Shown: positions 20,989 to 34,057, counted from the first letter of the stretch. The stretch is DNA of 64,000 nucleotides from Auanema rhodensis (GCA_964057225.1 OZ059895.1:14437001-14501000); one strand, 5' to 3'. Translations and numbers: made by a program. The notes: a model not told the origin generated them from the sequence alone.

Positions 20989-23740
20989 GTTTAATGAAGT
21001 TTTATCCTCGTTAGAGGTTGAATTTCCAAGTGAGACTAAGTGTTATTGAGAGAGTAGACTAAAAAAATAATTTTAGTTCTGGTTTTCGTGCTAAAGAACA
21101 TAATTAAATAGAAAAAATAATTAAAAAGGTTAAGCAAAGTTAATTAAATTTAAAATTATTTCAATTAATTTAATTTGTAACACATTATGCATAATCCAAT
21201 TAACTGTATAATTAGGGATTACATGCTCAGATATTTCGATACTCACATCAATTAATGGATTAAGAAATTAAATATTTAAATAAAAATAGAAGAATAATAT
21301 TAAATAATTTAAAAAAGTATAAATTTAGAAATAATAATATGCAAATTATATAACCGAACGCCGTGTAAAGTTCTTATATGGTTTATTGCGGTGTGTGGGG
21401 TGTGGTGTAAGGGGTTATGGGTTAGTTGGTTGTATACATTGTACGAGATGTGTGGTGGTGTGTGCATAGCTAGAGATGCAAATCAATACTAAAAGAAACA
21501 TACGACATGACAAGTCAGCTCATCTTTATTCACTTGTTGCATAAAACTTTTATAGATCTAGCTCATATTGTATGTTTTTTTTACAACTATTGATTATTAG
21601 GAGAATAGAAATTTATTTTTTTAATCAAAAAATACAGTTTTTTAGGTTATTCTTTTTTGTTTCGAAAGGAAAATGAAAATGTAGGAAGGCATTTAACTTG
21701 TATCCGCATCCTTCATTACAAATTCAATGGAAATTGAAAAATTACAAAGACAGATGTGGTTTCAGTTGGCTTTCAATGCACCTAAGCTGTACGCAAACTA
21801 CAAATTCAGCCAATAAGCCATTTGATTCTTGAAAACAATGACACATACAAGATAAGAAATGAAAATGGGAACTGTATGAGGAGGAAAATTGGTATTATTC
21901 ATAATTTGTTCATTATAAATTTAAAATCAATAACAAAAAGAAAAATCTTTTGGTATAGTCAGTAGAATGCGTTGGCATCGGACAACAGGCGCGTAGTGAG
22001 GGGGAGAGATTCTTAGTGTAAAAGCAATAGAAAGATGAAGAACATGATGAATAGTACAGGAAATGAAGAGATTTTAGCTATATGATCAGGACTGAGAAGG
22101 TTGGGGGACAGCAGCAAAGAAGTTGTCTATTTCTCTCTAATTTCTTTATATTTTATATTATGCCTAACCAAAAGTTAAATATCTTAAGGGATCAACAACC
22201 TCTTCATCAGATAGAGAGATGAAACAATGGTTTTAAAGGAAATTCAGTGGAAAACTTGGTTCATTCTTCTGTAATACTATATGATCTTGAAAAGTAAAGG
22301 CAAGCAATCAAAGATGAATAACAGGTTCAGGTTAAGCTTTTTCGATGAAGCTTCGAATAAGGCAAAGATCTGCTTAAATCTTAAGATTTCGCCCACCGAT
22401 ATAGATATATCTGTCTGAAATCTTGCGATTCCTGAAATAGAACTTCCGGTTTCACCGATGTGACTCATGATGTGATATGTGCTCTTGACGGCAATTTCAT
22501 CGATACGATACGGCCACAATCCAATCTAAAATTTTCGATATTTTCCGATTTTTCATTTTCATTCAACTTCTAGTAGTTTAAGTTAATTCTTAATATCTGA
22601 TAAAATTTGGCATTATTTTTATAGTTAGTGCTAACTACAATACAATGTTTTTTCATATTATTTCATCACTAAGAAGTAAACAGTATTTTTTTGTCCAATA
22701 TTGATTTTTTTTCTTGAAAAAAGAGCTTTATTGTTGTTGTCAATTAAAGCATTCAATCTTTTCTCAAATAAATTTCTTTTTCAGCTAAATTAATTTATGT
22801 TACTAAGCAACGTTCAAATTTAATAAGTGAAATTAATATTAATAAGTGCAATGTAGTTTTCACTTAAAATATTCAGTAAAGTCTCTCTCTAATGTGTTAC
22901 TGGCTTTTACAGAAGAAGATATCTGATCGCCTCCACACATTATTGATGAGTAGTTACGATGACGAGGCATTCCCCTATATTTCGAAATATTCTGTTTTGA
23001 TTATGTACCTTATTGGATTTATTTTGCTATACATACCAAATCTCCAAATTACATGAAATAATCTAAAACGTTAAATTAAGTTGCGTAATCGTGCACATCT
23101 GCACAGCCGATTTCACTGTCCTTAAGAGATTGAAATGAGATTTGAGTGAACAGCTTGCTGCGCGAGGTAAATACAGTTCAAACTTAAAAAATGCTTTTTT
23201 TATGAAAGTAGGAATGTTTTTTATTCTTGAAAATTCTTAAAGAAGACTTCAATACAGTGCAAGCTTTTTTTTATTCTTGTCTACTAATGCATTCACTTAT
23301 TATAGTAAAATATAGAAACTATATCACTGTCAATAATATAATGAAACCTCTGATTTGAAACAAATAAGAATTAACATTTTGTATTATGAGAGTAGTAATC
23401 ATAATCGTTAAAATATATAATTTATCAAGTTTATTTTCAAGTTTGTAAACAACGAGACTTCTGTAGTTTCGTATATACGCAATTGCGGGCCACATTTTCA
23501 ATTTTTCTTGTACATGATTATCCAAGTTAACAGGTAATATGTTTATTAACTATATTCATTTGTTGTTTTCGTAATGTTTATTTTATTTATGTCTTGATAG
23601 AGAAATTTGACTATTGATTGAAGCATGTGATGATTATTATCTCAAGTTTAATCTTATTGATTTGACATTCATGTAGTCATGCTATTTTTCAACTTTATAG
23701 TTAAATTATATAGGGTACTACCGCTACTATAGCACATTAT
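20989..23740. other. 2.75 kb intergenic region
   Basis: Divergent gap between pat-4 (minus) and FAM136A (plus). Mostly AT-rich. A G/T-rich stretch lies at about 21375-21470 (GTGTGTGGGGTGTGGTG). I saw no reading frame with family resemblance on either strand and no RNA gene I can name. A short open frame at 22277-22519 (minus) has no splice or family support. Confidence 0.5.
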
Positions 23741-24316
23741 ATGTCTGCATCAGCCATGGAATCTACTCAAGCTAAAGTTAAAACTGCTGTTGATGAGATG
23801 ATTGATGATTTGGACAAAAAATATCTTAGAGATATGCAAAAGAAAATGTTTGTATGTTCAGCTAAGTATGGTTTTTCTTCATTTTATAGTTCTTATTTTA
23901 AAATTTGTAGTTGTGTTGATAACAAGAAGAGTACAAGAGAAGCGGTTGAAAACTGTGTTGAAAATTGTAATACTGGAATGATGACTGCTCAAAGAAAATT
24001 GGAGTCCGAGTTGGCTACTTTACAGGTTTGGTTGCAAACATTTTCGTAAATCGAACAGTTTTTTTGTTATAGGATCAACTGTCTCGCTGTGCTATGACAT
24101 GCTATGATAAGCTCGTACAGCAATTTGGTCCTGATAGCAGCAAGTATTCTCAAGCTCAGGTTTGTTTTTTCAATAGTAAAAAAAACTGTTTGCTTTATGA
24201 TTATTTTTTAGACTACCTCGTTCCATGATCAATTAGACAAATGTGTTGCAACTTGTGCCGATGACCATATTAAGCTTATTCCAAAGATCAAGGAACGATT
24301 TGGTCGCGGTCTGTAG
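23741..24316 (+). CDS. FAM136A: FAM136A homologue, small mitochondrial Cys-motif protein
   Basis: Small protein of the FAM136 (DUF842) family; the human member is mitochondrial (intermembrane space). Four exons (23741-23865, 23911-24025, 24073-24159, 24212-24316) give 143 residues (human 138). It shows the repeated CX3C pairs typical of the family: CSANC, CVENC, CAMTC and CVATC, with conserved context KMFVCSANC, LSRCAMTCYDK and DHIKLIPKIKERF. A second in-frame ATG at 23756 is possible. Only 209 bp separate it from the linkin gene on the same strand, so the two may be co-transcribed. Confidence 0.93.
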
Positions 24317-24525
24317 ATTTTTTTATTTTAGTTAGTTATTAGAACCAATTTTAAAGTTATTTTTCGCATTGTTATTGTTACTGTTAATTTTATTATGTTT
24401 TTTTCCATAGAAATAATTTACAATGTGGCTTCGTTTTTTTGATTTAGCGTTCAATTCGCTTAACTACTATTATTTAATCTTAATTTCTTTATTTCAATTG
24501 TGTATTATTTTTCAGTAATGCTATT

Positions 24526-26860
24526 ATGCTTTTAATAGCATTTTTATCAATCCCTTTAATTTTTGCCAAAAATATTCCATCAAATCCCGGTAGAGTATGC
24601 GGATTTGGCGACTTCAATAATGATAGGAATACTGATATAATTGTTCAACGCGGAGAAAATTTAACAATTTTACTCCAAGAAGATAAAATACTAACTGTGG
24701 TACGTTTTATTTATAAAAAAAGTTTTTAAATTGTTTATTTACAGATCGAAGAGGGAACATTTAGGAACTCTTCGTCATTTAGAGTTGGACATCAAATTGT
24801 AGAATGCTCGCTTGGTGATTTCAACGGAGACTCACGTCTCGATGTTTTGGTATTTTTGTTTGGCTATTTTGTTTAATCTTTTACTCTTGGACTCAGGTGT
24901 CATCCAAAGCGAGTGAAGGATACAAACATTCAGTTTGGTTTGGAAGTGACTCAGGCTATTATGAAGTTGTCCTTGATACATTGAGTGCTCAAGCTATGGT
25001 TTGCAAACATATTTACTTTGAGTTCTCTGTTTTTCTTTAAGGCAGTAGATATTGATGGGGATGGTTTTCATGATGTTTTTGGATTCTATGACAATGGATC
25101 CATGTATTGTCAGAAGTTCGACAAATCGGGAACTAAAGATGAAAGTTGTTCCAACCTTTTCTCGTAAGTTTAAATTATTTTTATTGCCCTAATTGAATTT
25201 ATATAGGAGATTTGAACCGATTACTCCTTATGAAGGAATTCCTCATTTGTTTGTTGACTTATTCGGTACGTTTTTGCCTTTAAAAGCTAGTAATTAATTT
25301 TAAAATTTCAGGTGCTGATTTATTTGCTGAACTCGTCTTAATGCTCAAAACAAGTGAGGGTTTCTTGAAAATGCAGGTTTGGAGGAGAGTTAAAAGTGGT
25401 TGGCAGTTATATCCTAACATTATTCCATCGTTAGGCTCTTCTTCTACATTCAAAGTATTATCGTTTATTTCTTAGCTTCAATTTAATTGCGTATTCTTAA
25501 GCATATTGGAGCTCCAGTTCCTGCTGATTTTGATGCAGATGGAATAATCGAACTCCTTGTTCCAATCTGTGAAACCGAAGATTGTACATCAGTTGGTGAA
25601 GTGTACATATGGCAAAGTGGTAAGAATTGGACCCGACACCCTCTTGACATATCGGTATATCACTAAATGAAGTTCATATGGTCATTTACACTTTTAGGAT
25701 TTGAAAATAGTTTCTGATAAAGATTCTAAAGTTCTCTTCCGTGTTGGGGATTTTTCAATGGACGGCTATCCTGACTTACTTGTCACTGCTATTGAAAAGG
25801 GAAAAAATCCTTTGCCACGAGTTCTTGAAAATCAAGCTTGTTCTAACTGTGAGAGAAATGGAACGAAGTAATACTTCTATTGACTTTATTTTTAATATCG
25901 GACGTTTTGTAGAAAATTTGAAGTCAAGAAGCCTTTATTCATCCAACCAAAGGAAATTGCTCTGGGGACTATAACTATGACTTCATTCTTCGATTTAAAG
26001 GTATATCTTCTTCAGTGATCTTATAGCTAATTTGTATTTGCAACTTTAGGAGGATGGAAGCTTTGATATTCTCGTTGAATATAATACAACAGAATGGGAC
26101 GAATTAAGGTTCAGTTTTATCCCTTGTGATTATAAAGGAGATACTACTTTCTTGAAAATTCAAGTTTTTACAAGTGTCTGTGACAAGAATTGTAACCCAG
26201 ATTCTACTGAATTAGGTATGCGCTATTCAGAAATTCAATTGAACTTTGTTTATTAAATAGGTTCTGGTATTTCCTGGGGAGGGAGTTGTATGTCATTTTC
26301 GATGTCTGATGGATGGGGTGGATCTTTGAAGTCTGCGGCATGTCAACTTCCTGCAGTAACGCATAGGTTGAAATGGTTTTTTTTGTATCAGTAATCAGAT
26401 AATATATTCAGATCACTGATGGCTCCTTTCGTGTTATTCGGCCTTGGAAGAAGCCCTAATTTCGTTGATGAGGTTTTGTTAATTTTTATTTCATGACATT
26501 ATTCGTTAATTTGCAGTTAACGATTGGGGTACCTCGGTATTCCCCAAGAATTTACGGCCCATCGAGACAACATGTTCTCAAACAAATTGTTCCTAATTCT
26601 CGATTAAGTATTATGCCACCGAGTGGTGAGGGTACCCATTGGCAGAATAGGTTATATGTCACGCCATCACAGTTGATTTTACAGGTTTGTTCATCGAATA
26701 AATTCTTTCTTGATGTTTAGAATTGCAGAGTATTCTGGTCATCGTACTGGTGTGTTCGTTACTTCTTTTGGTCGTAGCTTTGCTTCATTACCGAGAGAAG
26801 AAAGAAGACCGAATGGAACGACAACAACAATCTCAACGCTTCCATTTTGACGCAATGTAA
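24526..26860 (+). CDS. lnkn-1: Linkin / ITFG1 (TIP) homologue, FG-GAP membrane protein
   Basis: Type I membrane protein of the ITFG1/TIP family; C. elegans LNKN-1 (linkin) keeps cell adhesion in the gonad and ITFG1 binds RUVBL and tubulin. Fourteen exons (24526-24699 to 26729-26860) give 582 residues (human ITFG1 612). Signal peptide LLIAFLSIPLIFA; FG-GAP-like calcium loops DFNNDRNTD, DFNGDSRLD, DIDGDGFHD, DFDADGIIE and DFSMDGYPD; a Cys-containing middle (CSNCERNGT, WGGSCMSF); TM helix ILVIVLVCSLLLVVALLHY near the end; and a short basic cytoplasmic tail ending RFHFDAM. An upstream ATG at 24519 is out of frame, so 24526 was chosen. TTTTTCAG lies just upstream (24509-24516), a possible trans-splice acceptor. 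Confidence 0.92.
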
Positions 26861-27532
26861 AATTCGGGCGAAACCGTGTTATAATCTGATTATTAGTTAG
26901 CACATTTGCCTTCTTGGGTACAGGTGATTATTCTCTTTTTTTACTGTTTTGACCTCTTTCTTCTTTATTGTACATTTTTCACAGTGAAAACAAATAAGAC
27001 ACATGTCCTACCCGGTAGACGTTGTGCATATTTATGAAAATTGTAGTATGTAATCGGGTTATATTAACTTAACGACATAGTGCTTTATATGGCTGTATCC
27101 TTTTCCGCTTTCGTGATCACTCCTAGTTTCTACGACCTTATATTAACTTGTTAATTCTGTGATATTCTATTGGGCAAATCATGTTTTGCAATATATTTGC
27201 CTCAACCTTTTTTTGTTCGAAAAGGTAATTTTCTGCTTTCATTTTTGCCTTTTGCCACATAATATTTCTTCATTTACCTTCCGAAACATATAAAAACATA
27301 AGAACGAAAGCTCCTATATAAATCATCTTGTGTACGTGCTATTACTCAGCCAATAATTTATATTACAATCTTATTCTTTTTTGTTTTTATGAAGAGCATA
27401 ATTTGAATTCATGAAGAGATAATAAATTGTTATTTATTCTTAATTGTTTTTATTTTTTTATTGCTCGAGTTCAATATCTCTAGATTATTTAAAGTCAATT
27501 TTTACGTTTAGGGTGCAAATTTATGTGTTTAG
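26861..27532. other. Intergenic region between lnkn-1 and asna-1
   Basis: 672 AT-rich bases on the plus-strand side of two tandem genes. It contains the lnkn-1 3' end and the asna-1 promoter or trans-splice site (TTTTTACGTTTAG ~27500 and TGTTTAG directly before the asna-1 ATG). No coding frame supported. Confidence 0.5.
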
Positions 27533-28884
27533 ATGTCTGGGGAAGAAATGGAGCCATCTTTAAAGAATGTCATTGAACAAAAGACCTTAAAATGGATTTT
27601 TGTTGGGGGTAAAGGAGGTGTAGGAAAAACTACTTGCAGGTAAGAGCAACTATTTTCATATTTAAAATTATTTTTGTTTTGTTTAAGTTGCTCTTTGGCC
27701 GCTCAATTAGCTAAGGTTCGCAGAAATGTTCTTTTAATTTCTACCGATCCTGCCCACAATATTTCTGACGCTTTTAATCAAAAGTTCAGCAAAAACCCTC
27801 AATTAGTTAATGGGTTTGAGAATTTGTTTGCTTTAGTAAGTATTTTGTTACAGAACTCTGTACGAAACTATTTTTTTTTCAGGAAATCGACTCTACTTTT
27901 GTTGCTGATGCTCCTGGTATTCCAGCTTTGAACAATCTTTCTGACAATGGAGGTGCTCTCTCGGGCATGGGTAAAGAATTCCTCCAAAATGTCATGGGAG
28001 GTCTTCCTGGCATTGATGAAGCCATGAGTTTTTCTGAGATGATTCGATTAATTAACTCAATGGATTTCGATGTTGTTGTTTTTGATACTGCACCAACCGG
28101 ACACACCTTACGATTACTGCAGTTCCCAGCACTTATTGAGACTGCTTTCTCTAAAATTATGTCTCTTTCTAGTTCACTTGGACCAATGGTCGGACAGGTT
28201 AGCTAAGTTTTGAAATTTTTGTTTAAGAATTCTTAATTTTGCTAAACGTTGAATAGCATACGTGAACTTACATATATGTGAGACAGCCAATATGATTTTC
28301 CTAGTTGATAACAAATATGCGGTTGCGTTTGAACAATTTTATTTGTTTTACAGATCTCTGGATTACTGGGTATGGGAGAAATGAATGTAGATGAGACTAT
28401 GAAGAAAGTTACTGAAACCATGGAATTAGTTCAAAAGATCAACGTTCAATTCAAGGATCCTGTAATACAAATTGCTGATTTTTCATTATTATATTATACT
28501 TATGCAGGATATGACAACCTTTGTTTGTGTGTGTATTGCTGAATTCTTGTCACTTTATGAGACCGAACGTCTCATCCAAGAGCTTACTAAACAAGGAATT
28601 GACACACATAACATCATAGTCAACCAACTGCTTTATCCGGATAAGGATGATTCTGGTTGTGTTCAATGCAAAAAATGTAATTCGCGATACAAGGTGCAAT
28701 CGAAGTATTTAGAACAGGTACGATCAATCTTCATCATAATTACAAGTTAACTATTTTCTAGATTGCTGATTTATATGAAGATTTCAACGTAACTAAGCTT
28801 CCGTTATTGGAATGCGAAGTACGTGGATCTGAACAGATTATCGATTTCAGCAAAAATCTTTACCATCCTTACGTTCCACAATAA
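27533..28884 (+). CDS. asna-1: ATPase ASNA1 / GET3, tail-anchored protein targeting factor
   Basis: Cytosolic ATPase (TRC40/GET3) that delivers tail-anchored proteins to the ER; in C. elegans it also affects insulin secretion and cisplatin response. Six exons (27533-27639, 27688-27835, 27883-28197, 28354-28461, 28508-28717, 28762-28884) give 336 residues (human 348). Seen: deviant Walker [13 protein letters not shown], switch [13 protein letters not shown], the TRC40 insert with [11 protein letters not shown], switch [18 protein letters not shown], the A-loop-like IIVNQLL, the zinc-binding CVQCKKC of the dimer interface, and the C-terminal [13 protein letters not shown]. All expected motifs are intact. 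Start follows TTTAG directly (27533), suggesting trans-splicing. Confidence 0.97.
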
Positions 28885-30176
28885 AGATTTTATTGAATTT
28901 TTATTGAATTTGCTTTTGTTTCTCGTCATCTTAAATCTTATAATTTACTTGAGCTAGTGTTGTAAATTTTAGATTTGGTTATATTGGGGCCTTGCATCTC
29001 TTGTTAATAAATATAGTTAAATTATTACTTTCGCTTATTTCTTTAATGTGTCCGTGTATTCCGAACAGTATAAACTAAAGATATTTCAATCGCATGTGCA
29101 ACTATTCAAATTGATTCTGAATATTGAAGTATTTGGTTGGTATCCTAATCTAAATAGCATATTCTATAACCATTTAATAATAAAATATTTTGAAATATAA
29201 CATTGAATGTGATTTTTTAATAGATTTCAATGATTTTTGTCTTCTGAAACCTGACTTTTTTATCAGTATCAGACATTCAAGAAGGAACTATTCTCATATA
29301 AAGCAGTTTCTGATCAACTTGTAATTTTAATTAATTGGAAATGACGGATAATCTGTGTGATCTTTCGCAAATTTTAGAAGATAAATATAAAGAATTATAT
29401 ATTCATGAAATAAAACAGGCAATTATTTTCAAGACAACGAAGAAGATTTAATGATCAATGAATGCTTCAAATTTTGAATTTCAAGTTTATTAAAACGCTT
29501 AATAGTCTAAAAACTTCTAATTCTACCTTATAATGAGCATTTGATATCTGATGCTTGGATATATATAATACTTAAATATGAATATATTAAGAGATAAAAG
29601 AATATCTTATAAGTAATCATGAAAGGAAGGCGGAAAATATACAATTAAGATAGAGAATTGTCTGTACTCATAAAAAATATCTGAAAAAGCTTCTAGGCAG
29701 ATCTCCTGATTTTTGAACATTTTGGACGATGCAAGCGCTTCTTCTTTAACCATCTCATTTGAAGAACTATAATAATACAAGACCACAAATTTCGTTATTA
29801 TTTGTTTCACCAACTATATATTATTCATTTTTTTGCAATTCTACGTAATAGATAAGATATATATTTATGTATAAACTATAATTTTTATTCTTTTCATCAG
29901 CTGCATCTGCTTCTATATCACCGTTATCACAAATGCTGCAATCTGATCTGGTGGATAGAATTTAAATATTCGACCATTTCATTAATTATGAAATAAAATT
30001 ATTTATTAAACATCTGTCTACTAAGATTGAATTGATGTTTTTGAATATCTCTAATCTTTTATTAAATGGTTTGATGTACTTTTATATTTAAATCTTAACC
30101 ATATATATATACCCATATAGGTATATTTCAGTTGTATAGTAGTATTGATGATTTAACTATTGATATTTCCACAAAA
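28885..30176. other. 1.3 kb AT-rich intergenic region
   Basis: Between asna-1 and the serpentine receptor. Very AT-rich, and no gene is firmly supported. On the minus strand, frames at about 29600-29950 have protein-like pieces (DCSICDNGDIEADAADEKNK; EMVKEEALASSKMF) between plausible splice signals, but no family match and no start, so I do not call a gene. Confidence 0.5.
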
Positions 30177-31904
30177 ATGTGTACTAATCTAATGCATTAT
30201 AACTCAAATACATATGTATTATTACAAAATATATTATTTGCTATTAATTTAACTTTAACTATAATAACATTATATATTGTTATTTATCATTCTTCACCTC
30301 AAATGACGCCATATAAATATTTATTAATAGCTCATCTTGTATGGTATGTTTTAAGTTCATTTTATTTCAATCAATATATAGTAATTTATCTTTTTTATTT
30401 GTTTATTTTAGTTTTATACTTCATGATTTTTTTTTTAACGTATGTATAGCATTTCGTTCATATCCGGAATTTTGGGGATATCGTCAACTAGGCTTAGCTT
30501 CAAAACTTAAGATTCCTATACAATATGCTATACATATAGCTTTAGGATTTGTGGGAGGTAATTAGCATATTTTTGTTTTTTTTATGTTATAAAGTCACGT
30601 AAGCATTAACACCACGTGTATTAACACTTATTTATTTAAAATATGGTAATAAAGTAAATGAAATAATTTATTTTTTCAAATTTATTAAATTTTGAAAAAT
30701 AATATATTATTTAAATATAGTTATATATAGTTTTTAATAAAAATATTACCTCTTATCGGGTTTGTGTTACCATCCCCCCTTTATTCTTATTTCGCGCCCT
30801 TTATGAACCTTATTTTTCAAAATTTAATAACCTTTATCAAGTCTAGTATATCAGAAGATATCTAGTACCATTTGAGACCCAGACTTCGGCTTATCCACTG
30901 CCGAGAGTTTATGGAGACTCAGGGTACTTCATGAAAACTCAGAGTACTTTACTTTTTTTTTGAAAACCTATAAATTCATACAAGAGCGCTTCACCAAAAT
31001 AAAGGTAATGAGGGAAGGGGGGGGGGGGTGACGGATAAAACGGATAAGAGCAGCAAAAATATTTTAAAATATATAATTGAACTGATCATAATTGTTAATT
31101 TATTATAGAAGTTGTTATGGTTTATGTTCATATGATACATTATCGTACACGAGCTATCATAACACATTCACATCCATGCTATTTGCCCTCAAAATTGAAT
31201 TTTTTATTTCATTTTACTATTTATCAAGTATGGCTACCTGTATCTATTTGCATTTATATTTTTGGTACAGCAGATTATCAAGATAAATATAATCAATTAG
31301 AGGTATTTATTATATATATATAGTTATGTATATTATATTATATTATATTATATTATATTTGAAGGTATATAATATATGTAAATCTGATTATAGTTCTATA
31401 TTAATGAATGAAGATATAATAATATTTCGATATCAACGTATATATATCTTATTTACTTTTGTTGCTTTAGCACTTTTCCTACTTATAACAGCTATTTGTT
31501 CATTATTTTTACTTTCCATATATAGTTTATACTGCACACAAACAGTTTTATCGAAAAAAACAAGAAAACTTCAAAAATCCTTGTTATTTGCCTTATTTCT
31601 TCATGTAAATACAATGAAAAGTATTATTCTATAAGCTAAAAGTTCATATTCTAGATAGTTATTCCTGTTATGTTAATGCTTGTGCCTATACTAATAACAG
31701 TATTTGGCCATTCTCCAAGTACGTAATAATTTATATTATATATTATATTTTATATAATAATCAATTTAAATAATTTTAGTTATTGAAAATGCTGCACTGT
31801 TATTATATGCTTTTCATGGAGTAGCTAATTCAGTTGTTTTGATATTGGGTCATAAGGATTATAGACTAGCTATACGTAAATATGCTCGAATGATAGTTAT
31901 ATAA
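30177..31904 (+). CDS. Nematode serpentine (chemo)receptor, Srh/Str-superfamily like
   Basis: Seven-TM G-protein-coupled receptor of the nematode-specific Str superfamily, closest by eye to class Srh. Six exons (30177-30343, 30412-30557, 31109-31302, 31365-31604, 31655-31718, 31780-31904) give 311 residues, typical of the family. Visible helices: ILFAINLTLTIITLYIVIYH, then after a TPYKYLLIAH loop FILHDFFFNVCIAF, a hydrophobic TM3/VVMVYVHMIHYR region, ALALFLLITAICSLFLLSIY, and the family block LQKSLLFALFLHIVIPVMLM; the end (AALLLYAFHGVANSVVLILGHKDYR) is the characteristic TM7 plus P/DYR. The exon 1/2 junction uses a GTATGT donor at 30344; the alternative without the intron breaks the frame. 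Codons are strongly A/T-ended. Ligand unknown. Confidence 0.82.
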
Positions 31905-32497
31905 GCATATGTTATATCCATAACTGTATCGATATTCTTTCAGAATATTCTGTCGACAGAAACATCAAGAAATCTATAAAGATCCAGTCTTTCTCATCAT
32001 CATCATCATCCTGAATGCATCTTTCAGCAGCACAATGAAACTGTGAACGAGAGACATCTGCATGTAAACATCAGCTACATATCCATGTAGTTCTAGATTT
32101 CTCTTTATATAGCAGCATCCAACAATATTTTATTGTTATTTAGAAGAAGTCACAATGAATTCAGTCACTTATTGTACAAATCGTTTGAATTGTAAATTAA
32201 GATATATGAACTTCAATGAATAAATATCTTAAAAGTATAAAATATTGCATAATATGAAAACTATATATAATAATATCTTGATTCATCTGAATTAATATAA
32301 TATAGTTGATTATATGAACACATAGTTAATAATATTTTATACAAAACATGTACATATACATTTATAAATATTTCCTTTTTCTCTGTATGATTATAATTTT
32401 TTTCTTAAAATGTTTTTCTTTTTCCTTTATGTCAGTTTCTTTTCTTCTGATTATTATCTATTCATTATATATATAGATAGATAGATATATATACTAT

Positions 32498-32529
32498 ATA
32501 GTATAGTATAGTATAGTATAGTATAGTAT
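32498..32529. repeat. GTATA microsatellite
   Basis: Six to seven tandem copies of GTATA, seen directly. Confidence 0.85.
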
Positions 32530-33274
32530 TCAATCTACCCATTTCTTATATTTTGTCATTATGGTTAAAGATCACGTTTACATTCGAAATGAAGGAACTT
32601 AAGAACATTAATAGCAAACGACTCAATGAGAAATCAATCGTTTTCATTGAAAAGAAAATGTTCTGATTGAACATACATACACATTCATTCATATTCTTCG
32701 AAATTGATGAAAAGACTGTTTAGCCATATGACTTTTCATTAGAACATACACAACATTCTATTACAAAAAGTATCAAATACAACATCAACACTTCTTTTAC
32801 GTCATCATTAAACTCATAAACTATATGTATATAGTTAGAAGAATTCATAAATAAATACAAAATGTTTAGTGTATGTATACATATATGAAGTATTAACCAG
32901 TTTTCTACCTCTACAAAACTCGCCGTCATACAACATCTTTTTCAATTTCCTTCCTCGACATCATCATCATCATCATCTCCCACCCCCAACCCTAATAAGA
33001 ACTTTTAAATTTATTTCTTTCATAAAAAAGTTTTATTTTCACATAGTTAGTATATATTAAAATTAATTTATATACATATTCATCACAGTAATCCTTTATT
33101 TCAATTACACATATGCATAGGATATGTATTGAAGTCTATTATTTATTCATTTTTTGCTTTAACTATTGCACGTTCATTTAGAAAATTAATCGATTATTTA
33201 ATAATTTATATGAATTGAAATATTTTTATAATAATCTCTCTCTATCTTTTGAATTCGTTATATTTCTCTCTATT

Positions 33275-33473
33275 GACTGTCTGGCAAAGCACTAAAAACT
33301 GTTTCTATTTTAGTTCACTTTTGGAAGAATCGGTTTAATATCATCGATTTTAAAAATATAAATTGGCGCCTAGTCAGAAAGATGCATACGTTTAAAATTT
33401 TATAAAAAGAAAGCGGTTGTATTCAGGATGTATAGAAGATTATTCCTAAACCTTGTTGCTTTGTCAGACAGTC
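33275..33473. repeat. Inverted repeat at left edge of SL1 cluster
   Basis: GACTGTCTGGCAAAGC (33275-33290) and GCTTTGTCAGACAGTC (33458-33473) are reverse complements with one mismatch (15 of 16), separated by 167 bp. They border the first SL1 upstream region. Origin unknown. Confidence 0.7.
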
Positions 33474-33557
33474 TATGTCTCGTGAAGAGAGGCAATCTCT
33501 ACGCTGTGTTAGAGGCAGACACAGCACCCCAATGGGATACGGCGCTTACATTAAAGG

Positions 33558-33579
33558 CACTGGGAGGTGACACTGCTTC
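33558..33579 (+). promoter_or_regulatory. Proximal sequence element-like block of SL1 copy 1
   Basis: CACTGGGAGGTGACACTGC lies a few bases before the SL1 start and is conserved in all three copies, the expected place for the snRNA-type PSE bound by SNAPc. Function inferred from position and conservation. Confidence 0.6.
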
Positions 33580-33582
33580 ATC

Positions 33583-33677
33583 GGTTTAATTACCCAAGTT
33601 TGAGGTACTTTCCTGATTCAACCAGAAACATTCTGTGTTCGAATTAAATTTTGGAACGCTCTCCACTGGAGAGCAAC
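33583..33677 (+). ncRNA. sls-1: SL1 spliced-leader RNA, copy 1
   Basis: Donor RNA for trans-splicing. The first 22 bases (33583-33604) start GGTTTAATTACCCAAG and equal the conserved nematode SL1 leader; a GT donor follows (GAG|GTACTTTCC). The rest has a CAGAA/TTCTG hairpin, an Sm site (AATTTTGGAA) and a 3' hairpin GCTCTCC-ACT-GGAGAGC. About 95 nt; the 3' end is estimated from the final hairpin. Transcribed by Pol II from the PSE just upstream. Confidence 0.95.
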
Positions 33678-34035
33678 ATGAATCGAAAATCTTTAGATAA
33701 ATCAGTTCGTTTGATTTTTAAAATAGAAAAGTCAATGAGGATGAAGATCATTTTTGGATTTGGGGTTGAGATGAGCGGTTGTATTCAGGTTGTTCGCAAA
33801 TCTAAGTTGTAAGTTGCTCAGGCTCACATCGTTTAAGAAGAAAACCGTTTATTTCTAAAATTTCAGTAGGAAAGAGCGGTTGTAGTCAGGTTATAAGAGA
33901 AATTATCGCAAATCTAGGCCGCTTTCTGGTTCAGGCTCTTTCGCAGTAGTTACGCTCTCGTGAAGAGAGGCAATCTCTACGCGGTGTTAGAGGCAGACAC
34001 AGCACCCCAATGGGATACGGCGCTTCGATTGACGG

Positions 34036-34057
34036 CACTGGGAGGTGACACTACCTC
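34036..34057 (+). promoter_or_regulatory. PSE-like block of SL1 copy 2
   Basis: CACTGGGAGGTGACACT, the same block as in copy 1, at the same distance from the leader; its last bases differ (ACCTC). Confidence 0.6.

Larger units (their letters stand above)
31905..33557. other. AT-rich intergenic region before the SL1 cluster
   Basis: About 1.65 kb of AT-rich DNA with simple repeats: a GTATA pentanucleotide run (about 32498-32529) and CAT runs (31993-32010, 32961-32980). No coding frame with support on either strand. An inverted repeat (33275-33290 / 33458-33473) marks its right end. Confidence 0.5.
33413..33890 (+). repeat. Three copies of a GCGGTTGTATTCAGG motif in the SL1 spacers
   Basis: The 15-mer GCGGTTGTATTCAGG occurs at 33413-33427 and 33775-33789, and with one change at 33876-33890. 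The wider repeat unit (about 33475-33557 and 33955-34035) also shares long identical blocks such as GAAGAGAGGCAATCTCTACG and CCCCAATGGGATACGGCGCT, so the array arose by tandem duplication. Confidence 0.75.

Noticed and set aside
22277-22519. 80-residue minus-strand open frame in the pat-4/FAM136A gap
   Set aside because: No splice signals at its edges and no similarity that I can recall.
29607-29950. Protein-like minus-strand pieces between plausible splice sites
   Set aside because: No start, no family match, very AT-rich; could be chance or a decayed gene. RNA evidence would be needed.
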